Source: Acidimicrobiia bacterium (GTDB taxonomy: Bacteria > Actinomycetota > Acidimicrobiia > Spongiisociales > ZC4RG35). From it: DNA of 64,000 nucleotides. Positions within the stretch are counted from its first letter, which is position 1; every line of letters begins with the position of its first letter. Both the position numbers and the translations under genes were made by a program. The stretch lies in contig JANQOU010000002.1 of NCBI GenBank assembly GCA_028285585.1, positions 329,263-393,262 on the forward strand, read 5' to 3'. The notes under the pieces are model-generated. The model did no database searches and was not told where the DNA came from. It saw only the letters and a list, made by a program, of their open reading frames with translations. Shown one piece after another: positions 47,856-56,500 of the stretch.

Positions 47856-48431
47856 TCACAACCCGACTTCTCGAGCCAACGCCCGGATGGCTCGCGCACG
47901 ATGTGACAGCTCGTTCTTCTCGGCGGTGGACATCTCGGCGAGCGTCACCCCTTCCACCTCGAAGATCGGGTCATAGCCAAAGCCGCGGTCACCCCGTTGA
48001 GAGCTGGAGATGACACCGTCGAGCGCGCCCTCGGCTGTGATCTCCACCCCATCGGCAAATGCGAGAGCCACCACCGTCCGGAACCGGGCCGACCTCTCGG
48101 CAACACCCTCCATCTCCGTCAACATCTTCACGACATTGTCCTCGTAGGTAGCGTCCGGGCCGGCGAACCTTGCGGTGTAGACCCCCGGCGCACCACCCAA
48201 GGCGGCCACTTCGAGCCCGGTGTCGTCGGCGATCACCGGCAACCCGGTGGACTCGACAACTGCCCTCGCCTTGATCAGTGCGTTCTCCTCGAGGGTGTCA
48301 CCCGTCTCCGGCACATCTGGCCAAGAGAGCCCACGGACGACCTCGTCGGCGAGGCCGGACGACGCGAGCACGTCTTCTATCTCTGCGATCTTGTCGGGAT
48401 TCTTGGAGGCGACGACCAGCCTCGGGATCAT
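47856..48431 (-). CDS. rdgB: XTP/dITP pyrophosphatase
   Basis: A 191-aa HAM1/RdgB house-cleaning enzyme that removes deaminated purine nucleotides. Motifs are RLVVASKNPDKIAEIE at the N-terminus, DDTGLEVAALGGAPGVYTARFAG, and the C-terminal GYDPIF and ELSHRARA. It overlaps rph upstream by 4 bases, the classic rph-rdgB pair. Confidence 0.95.
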   Translation of the reverse strand: MIPRLVVASKNPDKIAEIEDVLASSGLADEVVRGLSWPDVPETGDTLEENALIKARAVVESTGLPVIADDTGLEVAALGGAPGVYTARFAGPDATYEDNVVKMLTEMEGVAERSARFRTVVALAFADGVEITAEGALDGVISSSQRGDRGFGYDPIFEVEGVTLAEMSTAEKNELSHRARAIRALAREVGL

Positions 48432-49129
48432 CCCGCCACCGCCCGCCGCTGCATGTCATGCAGCTCCGAGATCCCCTTGGTCGCCAGATCCAGCATGGCG
48501 TCGAGGTCGGAGCGATCGAACGGAGCGCCCTCGGCCGTGCCCTGAATCTCGACTATCAGGCCACGGCCACTCATCACCACGTTCATGTCGACTTCAGCAC
48601 CCACATCCTTCTCATAGTCGAGATCGAGGCACTTCTCTCCATCCACGATGCCAACGGACACAGCCGCGATCTCGTCGACGATGGGATTCCTGGGCACAAC
48701 ACCTCGCTCAACGGCCTCGACCAGGGCCTGATGAAGCGCAACCCACGCACCGGTAATCGCAGCAGTCCGAGTCCCGCCGTCAGCCTGGATCACATCGCAG
48801 TCGACTCTCACCATCACCTCACCCATGACCTTCATGTCCACACCGGCACGGAGTGCCCGCCCGATCAGACGTGAGATCTCCTTGGCACGGCCACCCGAGA
48901 CATGATCCCGGCGAACCCTGCTCGGCGATGAGCCCGGGAGCATCGCGTACTCGGCCGTGACCCACCCCTCACCACTGTCACGCATCCAGCGCGGGACATC
49001 GTCTTCCACAGATGCCGTGCAAAGCACTCGGGTCTCGCCCATCGAGATGAGGACTGATCCCGGTGTCGCATTCGTGTAGCCGAGTTCGAGGGTGACATGA
49101 CGGAGCTCGTCGTTGGGTCGTTCGGTCAT
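48428..49129 (-). CDS. rph: Ribonuclease PH
   Basis: A phosphorolytic 3' exoribonuclease of about 233 aa for tRNA 3' maturation. I chose the ATG giving MTERPNDELRHVTLELGYT. Motifs are GSVLISMGETRVLCTASVED, AEYAMLPGSSPSRVRRD, SRLIGRALRAGVD, QADGGTRTAAITGA and DLDYEKD. Few of the tRNAs in this window encode CCA, consistent with a need for 3' processing. It is followed by rdgB. Confidence 0.95.
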   Translation of the reverse strand: MTERPNDELRHVTLELGYTNATPGSVLISMGETRVLCTASVEDDVPRWMRDSGEGWVTAEYAMLPGSSPSRVRRDHVSGGRAKEISRLIGRALRAGVDMKVMGEVMVRVDCDVIQADGGTRTAAITGAWVALHQALVEAVERGVVPRNPIVDEIAAVSVGIVDGEKCLDLDYEKDVGAEVDMNVVMSGRGLIVEIQGTAEGAPFDRSDLDAMLDLATKGISELHDMQRRAVAG

Positions 49130-49148
49130 GGCCCAACCGTAAGCCGGC

Positions 49149-49892
49149 TCAAACGTCGAAACCAGCCCCCGGCACCGCCAGGCCAACAGGGCGGTCAAAG
49201 GTCTGCTCGGCCTCATGGACCGACAACGCCACGTCCATGTACGGCGGGATGTGGGTCAACACCAGTTTCTTGGCACCGATGTCGCGGGCGATGCGACCGG
49301 CATCGGCGGCACTGAGGTGATGTGGATACTCGGGATTCTTGTTCGACTCTTGATACGAAGCTTCCGTGAGCAGGATGTCAACACCGGCGGCATGCTCAGA
49401 CCACGAGCCACCCGGCCCGGTGTCACCAGTGAAGAACAAAGACCGGTTGTTGGCTTCCCAACGAGACCCGACCGTCGGCACCGAGTGATCCATCTCGGTG
49501 AAAGAAACCGACAGATCCCCGATATCCACCTGGTCGCCGGTCCAAACCGGCCTGAAATCAAACGTCAACGAGAGATCGGAGTCATCCCCCTTCTCGAGGA
49601 ACAAGCCCAGCCGATCCCACACGGCCTGCGGGGCGTACAACGGCACGCCGCGTCGAGGCTCCGGCCGATACGTCCACGCGTGGAAGGCCGCAGCGAGATC
49701 GGCGCAATGGTCCGGATGCTGATGGGAGACGACCACAGCATCCACCAAGTCACTGTCGACCGGCAGTGCGGCAAAGGTCCCGAAACCGGCATCACACCAA
49801 ACCCGGGTGGAGCCCTGAACGATCAGATATCCCGAGGCCGGGCGACCAACCGTGGGGAACGTCCCCGAAGAGCCGATCACCTGGACTCTCAT
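49149..49892 (-). CDS. MBL-fold metallohydrolase
   Basis: A 247-aa protein from MRVQVIGSSGTFPTVGRP. The metal site is SHQHPDHCADL (H-x-H-x-D-H), further His/Asp lie in FFTGDTGPGG and EYPHHLSAADAGRIA, and the terminal His is in LVLTHIPPY. It resembles RNase Z-like and cyclic-phosphodiesterase-type MBL proteins of actinobacteria that sit just upstream of rph. Substrate is unknown; RNA processing is possible given the neighbours. Confidence 0.85.
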   Translation of the reverse strand: MRVQVIGSSGTFPTVGRPASGYLIVQGSTRVWCDAGFGTFAALPVDSDLVDAVVVSHQHPDHCADLAAAFHAWTYRPEPRRGVPLYAPQAVWDRLGLFLEKGDDSDLSLTFDFRPVWTGDQVDIGDLSVSFTEMDHSVPTVGSRWEANNRSLFFTGDTGPGGSWSEHAAGVDILLTEASYQESNKNPEYPHHLSAADAGRIARDIGAKKLVLTHIPPYMDVALSVHEAEQTFDRPVGLAVPGAGFDV

Positions 49893-50530
49893 GGAGCCAG
49901 TCTCTCCATCGACCAGGCGTCGCCTTCGAGCCGATAGAGGATGCGGTCGTGGAACCTGTTGGGAAGACCCTGCCAGAACTCCACACTGCTCGGCTGAAGA
50001 CACCAACCTCCCCAGGTATCCGGCCGAGGCACTTCTTCGCCAAACGACTCGTCCAACTCGGCATAGCGCCTCTCGAGGAAGTCACGAGACTGGACGACCT
50101 CACTCTGAGGGGAGGCATGGGCACCGATCTGCGCACCTCGGGGCCTGCTGGCGAAGTACTCGTCCGCAACGCTGTCGTCGACCGGTGTCAGCGAGCCCTC
50201 GAACCGCACCTGCCGGTGAAGCGGAAGCCACACGAAAGTCGCGGCACCTGCCGGATTCTGTTTCAGCTCTCTCGACTTGCGGCTGCTCATGTTTGTGTAG
50301 AAGACGATCCCGTCGGCGGAGAAGCTCTTCATCAAGACTGCTCGCGCCGACGGCCGGCCAGAGGGGTCCGCAGTCGCCAGCACAAACGTGTTCGGCTCGA
50401 ACAACTCGACCTCGACCACCCCGTCGAACCACTCTCGAAACTGTTCGAACGGGTCGGAAGCCATCTCTGCCTCGATCAGCCCTCCGGCCTCGTACTCCCT
50501 TCGGAGCCGGGCGGCTTCGTCCTGTCGCAC
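49889..50530 (-). CDS. pdxH: Pyridoxamine 5'-phosphate oxidase
   Basis: A 213-aa FMN enzyme making pyridoxal 5'-phosphate. Motifs are RAVLMKSFSADGIVFYTNMSSRKSREL (FMN and substrate contacts), the QVRFEGSL strand, RPDTWGGWCLQPSSVEFWQG and a C-terminal arginine-rich end (DRILYRLEGDAW). Length matches the family. It overlaps the MBL gene by 4 bases. Confidence 0.94.
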   Translation of the reverse strand: MRQDEAARLRREYEAGGLIEAEMASDPFEQFREWFDGVVEVELFEPNTFVLATADPSGRPSARAVLMKSFSADGIVFYTNMSSRKSRELKQNPAGAATFVWLPLHRQVRFEGSLTPVDDSVADEYFASRPRGAQIGAHASPQSEVVQSRDFLERRYAELDESFGEEVPRPDTWGGWCLQPSSVEFWQGLPNRFHDRILYRLEGDAWSMERLAP

Positions 50531-50587
50531 GGGACGACGATACCCTCGCCGCTCTTGAGCACTCCTTCTCTACCAGCGCGATCCACC

Positions 50588-50980
50588 ATGGTGGCGAGAG
50601 CCCTGCGCCGGCGATGCCCCAGATGTAGCAGCCGCGCATTCGAGAGTTGGTTCCGGATGGCCGAGCACTGCCCGGGGTGTGGGCTGGAGTTCGAGAGGGA
50701 GCCCGGCTATTGGGTGGGAGCCATCATCATCAACACGACCGTCACTTTCGCGACGTTCATCGGAATGTTCTTGTTGCTGATCGGCGTGACCTGGCCCGAC
50801 GTGCCTTGGGGCATCGTGATGGGAGTCACCGTGGCCGCGAACGGAATCATCCCGGTTGTGTTCTACCCGCTGTCGAAGACGGTCTGGATGGCGTTAGAGC
50901 TGAGCTGGCACCCGCTCGAGACCGAAGAGATCACCGCAGCATCACAGAGAGCGACACTCGCCGAGTACCAGGCCGGCTAG
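50588..50980 (+). CDS. DUF983 zinc-ribbon membrane protein
   Basis: A 130-aa protein from ATG 50588. A short zinc ribbon (RRCPRCSS ... EHCPGCGLEFEREPGYW) is followed by two membrane helices (about 50-75 and 80-105), which is the DUF983 layout. Function is unknown. It overlaps the convergent acyl-CoA dehydrogenase gene by 4 bases. Confidence 0.85.
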   Translation: MVARALRRRCPRCSSRAFESWFRMAEHCPGCGLEFEREPGYWVGAIIINTTVTFATFIGMFLLLIGVTWPDVPWGIVMGVTVAANGIIPVVFYPLSKTVWMALELSWHPLETEEITAASQRATLAEYQAG

Positions 50981-52116
50981 AGCCTCTTCGCCGCGTAGTC
51001 GAGCATGATCTCGGTCGCGCCGCCACCTATGGAAGAGATACGAGCATCCCGATACATCCTCTCGATGGTCGACTCGGCGGCGAAGCCCATCCCGCCGTGG
51101 AACTGCACACAGTCGTACATGACCCTGTTCTCGAGCTCGCCGACGAAAGCCTTCAACTCGGAGACCTCGCGCACGGCATCGATCTCCTGATCCATCAGCC
51201 AGGCACACCGATAGGCCAGCTCCCTGCCTGCATCGACCTCGGCCTGACGCATGGCCAGCCTCTGCCTGATCGCCTGGTGCTCCCATAGGGGCTGACCGAA
51301 TGTCTTCCTCTCTTTGACGTACTCGAGGGTCAACTCAATCGCCTTCTGGGCCTCGCCGAGAGCCAACCCCATCACTGCCAGCCTCTCGTTCTGGAAGTTG
51401 TTCATGATGTAGTAGAAGCCCCGCCCCTCTTCACCAATGAGGTTGTCGGCGGGCACCCACACGTCATCGAAGAACAACTGGGCCGTGTCGGACGAGTGCC
51501 ATCCCATCTTCTCTATCTGCTGAGAAGTGAAGCCCGGTGTGTCGTGCTCGACGGCGATGATCGAGATCCCACGAGAGCCTTTGACATCGGTATTCGTCTT
51601 TGCCGCGACGAACACCACATCTGCAAAGCCTCCGTTGGTGATGAACATCTTCGAGCCATTGATCCGCCAGCCGTCACCGTCACGAACCGCAGCCGTTCGG
51701 ATCGCCTGAACGTCAGATCCGGCGTCGGCCTCGGTGACGCCGATGGCCGTGATCATCTCGCCGGAAGCGAACTTGGGCAACCACCTTGCCTTCTGCTCTG
51801 GTGTCCCGAAGTTGGTGACATACGGTGACGCGAGGTCGGTGTGGACGATCGGAGTGATGGCCGTGCCGCCGGCGGTGCAACGACCCATCTCTTCGGCAAA
51901 CACCACTGAAGCGACGTGACCAAGACCGAGCCCTTCGTATTCCTCCGGGATGCGCAGACTGAAGAACCCGAGCTTTCCCATCTGATCGAGGATCTCTCGC
52001 GGGACCTTGCGGTCCGTCTCCCACTGCTCCACGTTGGGCACGACCTCCCGCTCAACGAAGTCCCGCGCGGAGGCCCGGATCGCTTCGAGGTCTTCGCTGA
52101 TGTAGATCGACTTCAT
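50977..52116 (-). CDS. Acyl-CoA dehydrogenase
   Basis: A 379-aa flavoenzyme introducing a trans-2 double bond into an acyl-CoA. The FAD motif AIGVTEADAGSD and LFFDDVWVPADNLIG, GRGFYYIMNNFQNERL, KTFGQPLWEHQAIR and QFHGGMGFAAE are present. The C-terminal loop is IGGGATEIM, so the base is not at the medium-chain position; isovaleryl-CoA dehydrogenases use a residue elsewhere. It lies just after an HMG-CoA lyase gene, which favours leucine or branched-chain breakdown. Confidence 0.9.
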   Translation of the reverse strand: MKSIYISEDLEAIRASARDFVEREVVPNVEQWETDRKVPREILDQMGKLGFFSLRIPEEYEGLGLGHVASVVFAEEMGRCTAGGTAITPIVHTDLASPYVTNFGTPEQKARWLPKFASGEMITAIGVTEADAGSDVQAIRTAAVRDGDGWRINGSKMFITNGGFADVVFVAAKTNTDVKGSRGISIIAVEHDTPGFTSQQIEKMGWHSSDTAQLFFDDVWVPADNLIGEEGRGFYYIMNNFQNERLAVMGLALGEAQKAIELTLEYVKERKTFGQPLWEHQAIRQRLAMRQAEVDAGRELAYRCAWLMDQEIDAVREVSELKAFVGELENRVMYDCVQFHGGMGFAAESTIERMYRDARISSIGGGATEIMLDYAAKRL

Positions 52117-52123
52117 GCTCCTC

Positions 52124-53017
52124 CTATGCCGCGAGCAAGGCTCTGCCGGCGCGGCTGTTGTAGGTCAGGTTGTGCTCGGCACAGAATCGTTCCGCCACCT
52201 CAGCCACCGACCGCAGGTCTATGCCGTGGCCAATGCCCATGCCGTCGAGCAGGTAGAGCAAGTCCTCAGTCGCCACATTGCCTGACGCACCCGGCGCATA
52301 CGGGCAACCGCCGAGGCCTCCGGCTGAAGAGTCCATCTTCGCCACGCCGTGCTCCAACGCGACGAGGGTGTTGGCGATCGCCTGCCCGTAGGTGTCATGA
52401 AGATGAACACCGAGCACATCCACCGGCACACGGCCCAACACCTCTCCGAGCAGCCGCTCCATGTGATACGGAGTCGCCTTCCCGATCGTCTCACCCAAGG
52501 TCACCGTGTGCGCTCCCCACTCGAGAAGCGTCTCGCCGAGATGAGCCACCCAGTCCGGGTCCTGCTCACCCTCGAACGGGCAATGGGTGGCCGTTGACAC
52601 ATAGGCGTTGATCGTCACCGCTTCTGGAGCTTCGAGGATGATCCGCCGGATCCGGTGCATCGACTCGTCGACCGTCGCATTGATGTTCTTCTCATTGAAG
52701 GTGTCCGACGCCGCCGTCAGCACACCAATCGAGGTGAGACCGGCAGCCATGGCGTTCTCCAGGCCCTTCATGTTCGGCACCAGGCCGCCCAGGGTCACGT
52801 TCGGGGCGGTGACGGCGGCCACGACCTCTGCTCCATCTGCCATCTGAGGCACCCACTTCGGGCTGACGAAAGAGACTGCGTCGAAATCCGTGATCCCGGT
52901 CGCGGCCAGCGCATCGATCAGAGCGGCCTTGGCCTCCGTCGGGATGATCGCCCCGAGCGACTGGAGCCCGTCGCGGGAGGAGGACTCGACCACATGAACC
53001 GTCGCCGGGAAGCTCAC
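52124..53017 (-). CDS. Hydroxymethylglutaryl-CoA lyase
   Basis: A 297-aa TIM-barrel lyase that splits HMG-CoA to acetoacetate and acetyl-CoA, the last step of leucine catabolism. Metal and active-site motifs are SSRDGLQS, FVSPKWVPQMAD, GVHLHDTYGQA and the signature SSAGGLGGCPYAPGASGN containing the catalytic Cys. It lies 7 bases before the acyl-CoA dehydrogenase gene, so both are likely one operon. No carboxylase for the middle steps is in the window. Confidence 0.93.
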   Translation of the reverse strand: MSFPATVHVVESSSRDGLQSLGAIIPTEAKAALIDALAATGITDFDAVSFVSPKWVPQMADGAEVVAAVTAPNVTLGGLVPNMKGLENAMAAGLTSIGVLTAASDTFNEKNINATVDESMHRIRRIILEAPEAVTINAYVSTATHCPFEGEQDPDWVAHLGETLLEWGAHTVTLGETIGKATPYHMERLLGEVLGRVPVDVLGVHLHDTYGQAIANTLVALEHGVAKMDSSAGGLGGCPYAPGASGNVATEDLLYLLDGMGIGHGIDLRSVAEVAERFCAEHNLTYNSRAGRALLAA

Positions 53018-53035
53018 AGGCCAGACGGTAACCGG

Positions 53036-53551
53036 CTAGGCCGCATCGAATACGAACACGCGGATCTGGCGGTGAGACGCACGCTCTTGGTAGACGCCGT
53101 ACCCGGGGTAGATCTTGCTTGCGGTCGACCAGGCTCGGGCACTCTCGTCTTCGCTGGCAGGTCGCGCCAACACACCGACCGAGCGGTCGTGGTACCTGAC
53201 GTTGGCGGAGGGGTTGGCCTCGAGGTTGTGAACCCAGCCCGGGGTAGCCGCTTGACCGAAGCCGCTTCCGATCACGACGAGTACGTCTCCAACCGGGATC
53301 CCCAAGAGCGGGCTGGTTCGCCGCTGGCCGCTTCTCACACCAGTTGTGGTGAGCCACAGAACCGGGAGACCGGCGGCCCATCCGGTCAAAGTCTGACGGC
53401 CGGAGGTGAGCCGCAACACCCACCGGTCACAGAAGGGCAGGACATGTGACGCAATTCTGGAGACCGGCCCGAACGCCACCAGGTTCGCCGCAAGACGCTG
53501 CAACGAGTTCTGAGGCCGATAGGCGTAGCCGAGGTTGTCTGCCAGGCCCAT
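53036..53551 (-). CDS. Deazaflavin-dependent (Ddn-like) oxidoreductase
   Basis: A protein of about 171 aa from MGLADNLGYAYRPQN. The Ddn/nitroreductase split-barrel motifs are GLPVLWLTTTGVRSGQRRTSPLL, GDVLVVIGSGFGQAATPGW and HNLEANPSANVRY, which bind coenzyme F420 in characterised relatives. The substrate is not known. It lies between the HMG-CoA lyase and an APH-type gene on the same strand. Confidence 0.82.
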   Translation of the reverse strand: MGLADNLGYAYRPQNSLQRLAANLVAFGPVSRIASHVLPFCDRWVLRLTSGRQTLTGWAAGLPVLWLTTTGVRSGQRRTSPLLGIPVGDVLVVIGSGFGQAATPGWVHNLEANPSANVRYHDRSVGVLARPASEDESARAWSTASKIYPGYGVYQERASHRQIRVFVFDAA

Positions 53552-53591
53552 CAGCCGTTGAGCGAGGAGAGCAGTCTCGCCGACACTGTCA

Positions 53592-54512
53592 TCACGAGGT
53601 ACGCGCCAAAAATGACTCGATGAGCTCTGTGTGCCTCGCACGAGCCTGACCCTGGTCGATGCGGCGGCCGAGCGCCTCCCAGGCCGGAACCCAGGCGCCA
53701 ATGTCGGGCATCGGCCGACAGAGGGCAATCGACTCCCAATGGTCGAGATTGGGCAGGTCATCCCCCGTCACCTCTCGATACTGGGCGACGAAGTGATCCG
53801 CCACCTTGTCCATGCCGAAGTAGCGGATGTCCAGCGAGCAATAGGCAACGTCCATCTCGGGATCGCTGATCCCCGGCGCTTCCCAGTCGACAACAGCCGT
53901 CAGCTCCTCGCTGCTCCACATCGTGTTGCCCGGCCAGAAGTCACTATGGCTGAAGGCCTGTTCCCTTCTGGCAGTTCGAGCCGCCAGGCCCACTCGCCTT
54001 CGCAGCAACTCTTCTCCCAGAGGGTGCTCCAAGACCACCTCTGGGTTCTCCGAGATCTTCCGCTCGTCCTCGCCAGCTGTCGGCTGAAAGAGATCGGCGT
54101 CGTCATCCGGCACATTCACCGAGTGGATTCGAGCCAGAACCCGGGCGAGAGTCTCGGCCCAATCGAAAGGATGGGACGGTGTGAGGTCGGGAGCGCCGTC
54201 GACGTGTGAGATCAAGATGGCCTGTTCTGCGAACACACCGGCGTTGTCGACCCATATCGGGGCTGGGACGGGAACCCCGACCCGTTGCAACAACTCGAGG
54301 GCTCTGCTCTCCCGAGCAGCCGCGTCTTCCCCTCGCTCCTCATACCAAGAGCCGTAGCGACGCAGCACCATCCTGGTCCCGTTATCGCTGAGCACGTCCA
54401 TTGTGCATCCCAACCCGCCCTCGATCCGGCCGACATGGGTGAGCCGAGAAGACCCGAGGGCGTCGCCCACGCGTTCAAGCTGTTCTTCTGATGGGATCGG
54501 TGCGTATTCCAT
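53592..54512 (-). CDS. APH-family phosphotransferase
   Basis: A 306-aa aminoglycoside-phosphotransferase-fold kinase from MEYAPIPSEEQ; the upstream part of the frame lies next to the tmRNA terminator and is not needed. The catalytic loop HSDFWPGN (H-x-D-x4-N) and metal-binding DWEAPGISDPEMD are intact. Members act on antibiotics, acyl-CoA partners or small metabolites, so resistance should not be assumed. With acyl-CoA dehydrogenase nearby it could belong to the ACAD10/11-like group, but this is only context. Confidence 0.82.
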   Translation of the reverse strand: MEYAPIPSEEQLERVGDALGSSRLTHVGRIEGGLGCTMDVLSDNGTRMVLRRYGSWYEERGEDAAARESRALELLQRVGVPVPAPIWVDNAGVFAEQAILISHVDGAPDLTPSHPFDWAETLARVLARIHSVNVPDDDADLFQPTAGEDERKISENPEVVLEHPLGEELLRRRVGLAARTARREQAFSHSDFWPGNTMWSSEELTAVVDWEAPGISDPEMDVAYCSLDIRYFGMDKVADHFVAQYREVTGDDLPNLDHWESIALCRPMPDIGAWVPAWEALGRRIDQGQARARHTELIESFLARTS

Positions 54513-54553
54513 AAGAGATATAGCTGGGGCATTCGCAAGGCCAATGCCCCATA

Positions 54554-54575
54554 GTGTCGGCCCTAAGGCCGACAC
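54554..54575 (-). terminator. Terminator hairpin of tmRNA
   Basis: A perfect 9-bp stem (GTGTCGGCC/GGCCGACAC) with a 4-base loop, starting 3 bases after the tmRNA 3' end. It has no clear U-tract. Confidence 0.75.
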
Positions 54576-54578
54576 ACG

Positions 54579-54925
54579 TGGAGGTGCGGGGAGTCGAACC
54601 CCGGTCCGCTAAGCCATCGGCGAAGGCATCTCCGAGCGCAGTCGTCAGCGAGCTTCGGCAGCAGGGACTCTGACGACGAGCACCCCTGTGCCTATCCGAA
54701 GTTGGTCTTAGCCGTCCGGTCCCGGACTCCCGGACGGAGCATCCCGCAAAGCGACGCCCTGACCTGACCGAGCGGGAACCGGCCAGGAGGACGGGCTACT
54801 TAATTAGGCAGCCAGTGCGAAGTTGTCTTCGGCACTTGTAGTGGTTCCGGTTTGTTGACGGGGCCCCGGAGACCCCGGCTCGCTTCCAACGCCTCAACAC
54901 TCAACGTCGAAACCGTTTCACCCCC
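54579..54925 (-). ncRNA. ssrA: Transfer-messenger RNA (tmRNA)
   Basis: About 347 bases. The tRNA-like ends pair as GGGGGTG (5') and CACCTCC with discriminator A, including the G3-U70 alanine pair, and the T arm is CGGGG/CCCCG. The 5' part has AAACGGTTTCGACG. The tag frame ends ...AEDNFALAA then TAA TTAA; the resume codon is uncertain. It rescues stalled ribosomes with SmpB, encoded next to it, and ClpXP degrades the tagged product. Confidence 0.95.
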
Positions 54926-55004
54926 AATGGGTGTGAGTTGTCTTCATCCATTCTACCGGTCTTCCCCCCTCCAACACCCAGCTTCCGCCATCCCCCCTTC
55001 TTGC

Positions 55005-55112
55005 AACCTCAGGTAATGACGACCAGATGCGGGCCGAATAGCCTCGAGTTCGAGGAACGCAGGCCCAACCTGAGGCCATAGCGACCAAATGCGGGCCGTA
55101 TTACCTGAGGTT
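55005..55112. repeat. 108-bp dispersed double-palindrome element, copy 3
   Basis: Same length and same end sequences as copies 1 and 2, again flanked by a C6 run and a G-rich run. Its right end overlaps the 3' end of smpB and supplies its last codons and TAA stop. It lies 79 bases upstream of the tmRNA 5' end. Confidence 0.9.
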
Positions 55113-55574
55113 GCCGGTGCGGGGGTGGTGGGACATTTCTCGTTTGTCCTGGCGCTCGCGGAGGGTCTGACGCTTGTCGACGGTCGTCTTCCCCTTTGCC
55201 AACGCCAGCTCGACCTTGGCCTTCCCCTCTTTGAAGTAGACCTTGAGCGGAACCAGCGTGAGGCCTTTCTCGGCCACCTGCCCGGCGATGCGGTCGATCT
55301 CACGCCGATGAAGGAGAAGCTTGCGGTCACGCTCCGGGTCGTGACCCCCGTCCCAAGCGAACTGATAAGGCGAGATGTGAGCGCCCACCAGCCAGGCCTC
55401 GCCCAAGCGGACCTCGGCGTAGCTGTCCTTCAGCTCCATCTTCGACTCGCGCAGCGACTTCACTTCGGATCCGACCAGCACAAGGCCCGCCTCGAACACA
55501 TCGATGACCGAGTAGTTTCGTCGAGCGCGCCGGTTGGTGGTGACCACCTTCACCCGCCCTGCGTCGGCGGACAC
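55101..55574 (-). CDS. smpB: SsrA-binding protein SmpB
   Basis: A 157-aa OB-fold protein that delivers tmRNA to stalled ribosomes. Motifs are NRRARRNYSVIDVFEAGLVLVGSEVKSLRE, DSYAEV, GEAWLVGAHISPY, HEPERDRKLLLHR-type (DPERDRKLLLHRREI) and PLKVYFKEGKAKVELALAKGK. The C-terminal tail, which enters the mRNA channel, ends HHPRTGNLR; the last four codons including stop come from the repeat element, so its end was probably rewritten. Confidence 0.95.
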   Translation of the reverse strand: MSADAGRVKVVTTNRRARRNYSVIDVFEAGLVLVGSEVKSLRESKMELKDSYAEVRLGEAWLVGAHISPYQFAWDGGHDPERDRKLLLHRREIDRIAGQVAEKGLTLVPLKVYFKEGKAKVELALAKGKTTVDKRQTLRERQDKREMSHHPRTGNLR

Positions 55575-55576
55575 GA

Positions 55577-56500
55577 TCAGACTCCTTGAGGAACGTTCTG
55601 GCCTTCGTCATCTGCATCGCGGAGATAGCGGCTCAACCCGAGCAGTGACCCAAGCACACCGGCGGCAGCTCCAAACAGGAGGAACACCAGCCCCCATTGG
55701 AAGAAGAACTGGTCACTGACGTCAAGACGGAACAGGGAGAAGTCCTGGCCGGCCCGGGCCAGGTTGTTCGTGCCCAGCCACACGGCGAACACGGCCAGAG
55801 CCGCGCCCACTAGACCCTCGATCATCCCTTCCAGCAGGAACGGCACGCGAATGAACCAGTTCGAGGCACCGACCAGCTTCATGATCGACACCTCGTCGCG
55901 TCTCGCATAGATGGCGAGCCGGATGGTGTTGGCGATGAGCACCATGGCAGACAGCCCGAGAACGACCGCCATGCCTAGACCAAGAACGTTGAGGATGCTG
56001 GAGAGATTCTGAAGCTGCTCGATCGACTCGGCGGCAGTTGAAACCTGCCTCACCAATAGAGCGTTCTGGTCGAGGCGGAACTGGACGGAGCTGTGGAACT
56101 CGATGTCCTTCAGCTCGATTCGGATCGATGCCGGCAGGATCGAGGGGTCGATCTCGAGCAACTCTGGCTGATCCTTGAAGATCTCCAGGTACTCGATCCA
56201 GGCTTTCGATTTGTCCACGTAGAAGGCGTCCTCGACCTCGTCCCAAGCCCTGACCTCACTCAGCAGCGAGTCGTGGGCGTCCGCGGGAACACCGTTGGCA
56301 CCGGCGTCATTGAGGAAGGCGATGACATGGACGCCCTCCTGCCACGCCAGCGTGTTCACTCTCAGAATCTCGTTCACCACCAGGGCCCCGAAGGCGAGGC
56401 TCAAAGAGATGAAGACGGCGAGGATCGCTCCGAAAACGACGAGAAGGTTGCGGCGAAGGCTGACCATCGCCTCACGGAAGAGGAAGATGACGCGGCTCAT
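55577..56500 (-). CDS. ftsX: Cell-division protein FtsX
   Basis: A 307-aa membrane partner of FtsE that activates peptidoglycan hydrolases at the septum. One N-terminal helix, an extracytoplasmic domain (about 45-170) and three more helices follow. The FtsX region AIYARRDEVSIMKLVGASNWFIRVPFLLEG is clear. It overlaps the ftsE stop by 4 bases and is 2 bases before smpB. Confidence 0.95.
   Translation of the reverse strand: MSRVIFLFREAMVSLRRNLLVVFGAILAVFISLSLAFGALVVNEILRVNTLAWQEGVHVIAFLNDAGANGVPADAHDSLLSEVRAWDEVEDAFYVDKSKAWIEYLEIFKDQPELLEIDPSILPASIRIELKDIEFHSSVQFRLDQNALLVRQVSTAAESIEQLQNLSSILNVLGLGMAVVLGLSAMVLIANTIRLAIYARRDEVSIMKLVGASNWFIRVPFLLEGMIEGLVGAALAVFAVWLGTNNLARAGQDFSLFRLDVSDQFFFQWGLVFLLFGAAAGVLGSLLGLSRYLRDADDEGQNVPQGV

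Noticed and set aside
53592-54512. Calling the APH-fold gene an antibiotic-resistance gene
   Set aside because: The fold covers many metabolic kinases, and nothing in sequence or context shows an antibiotic substrate.
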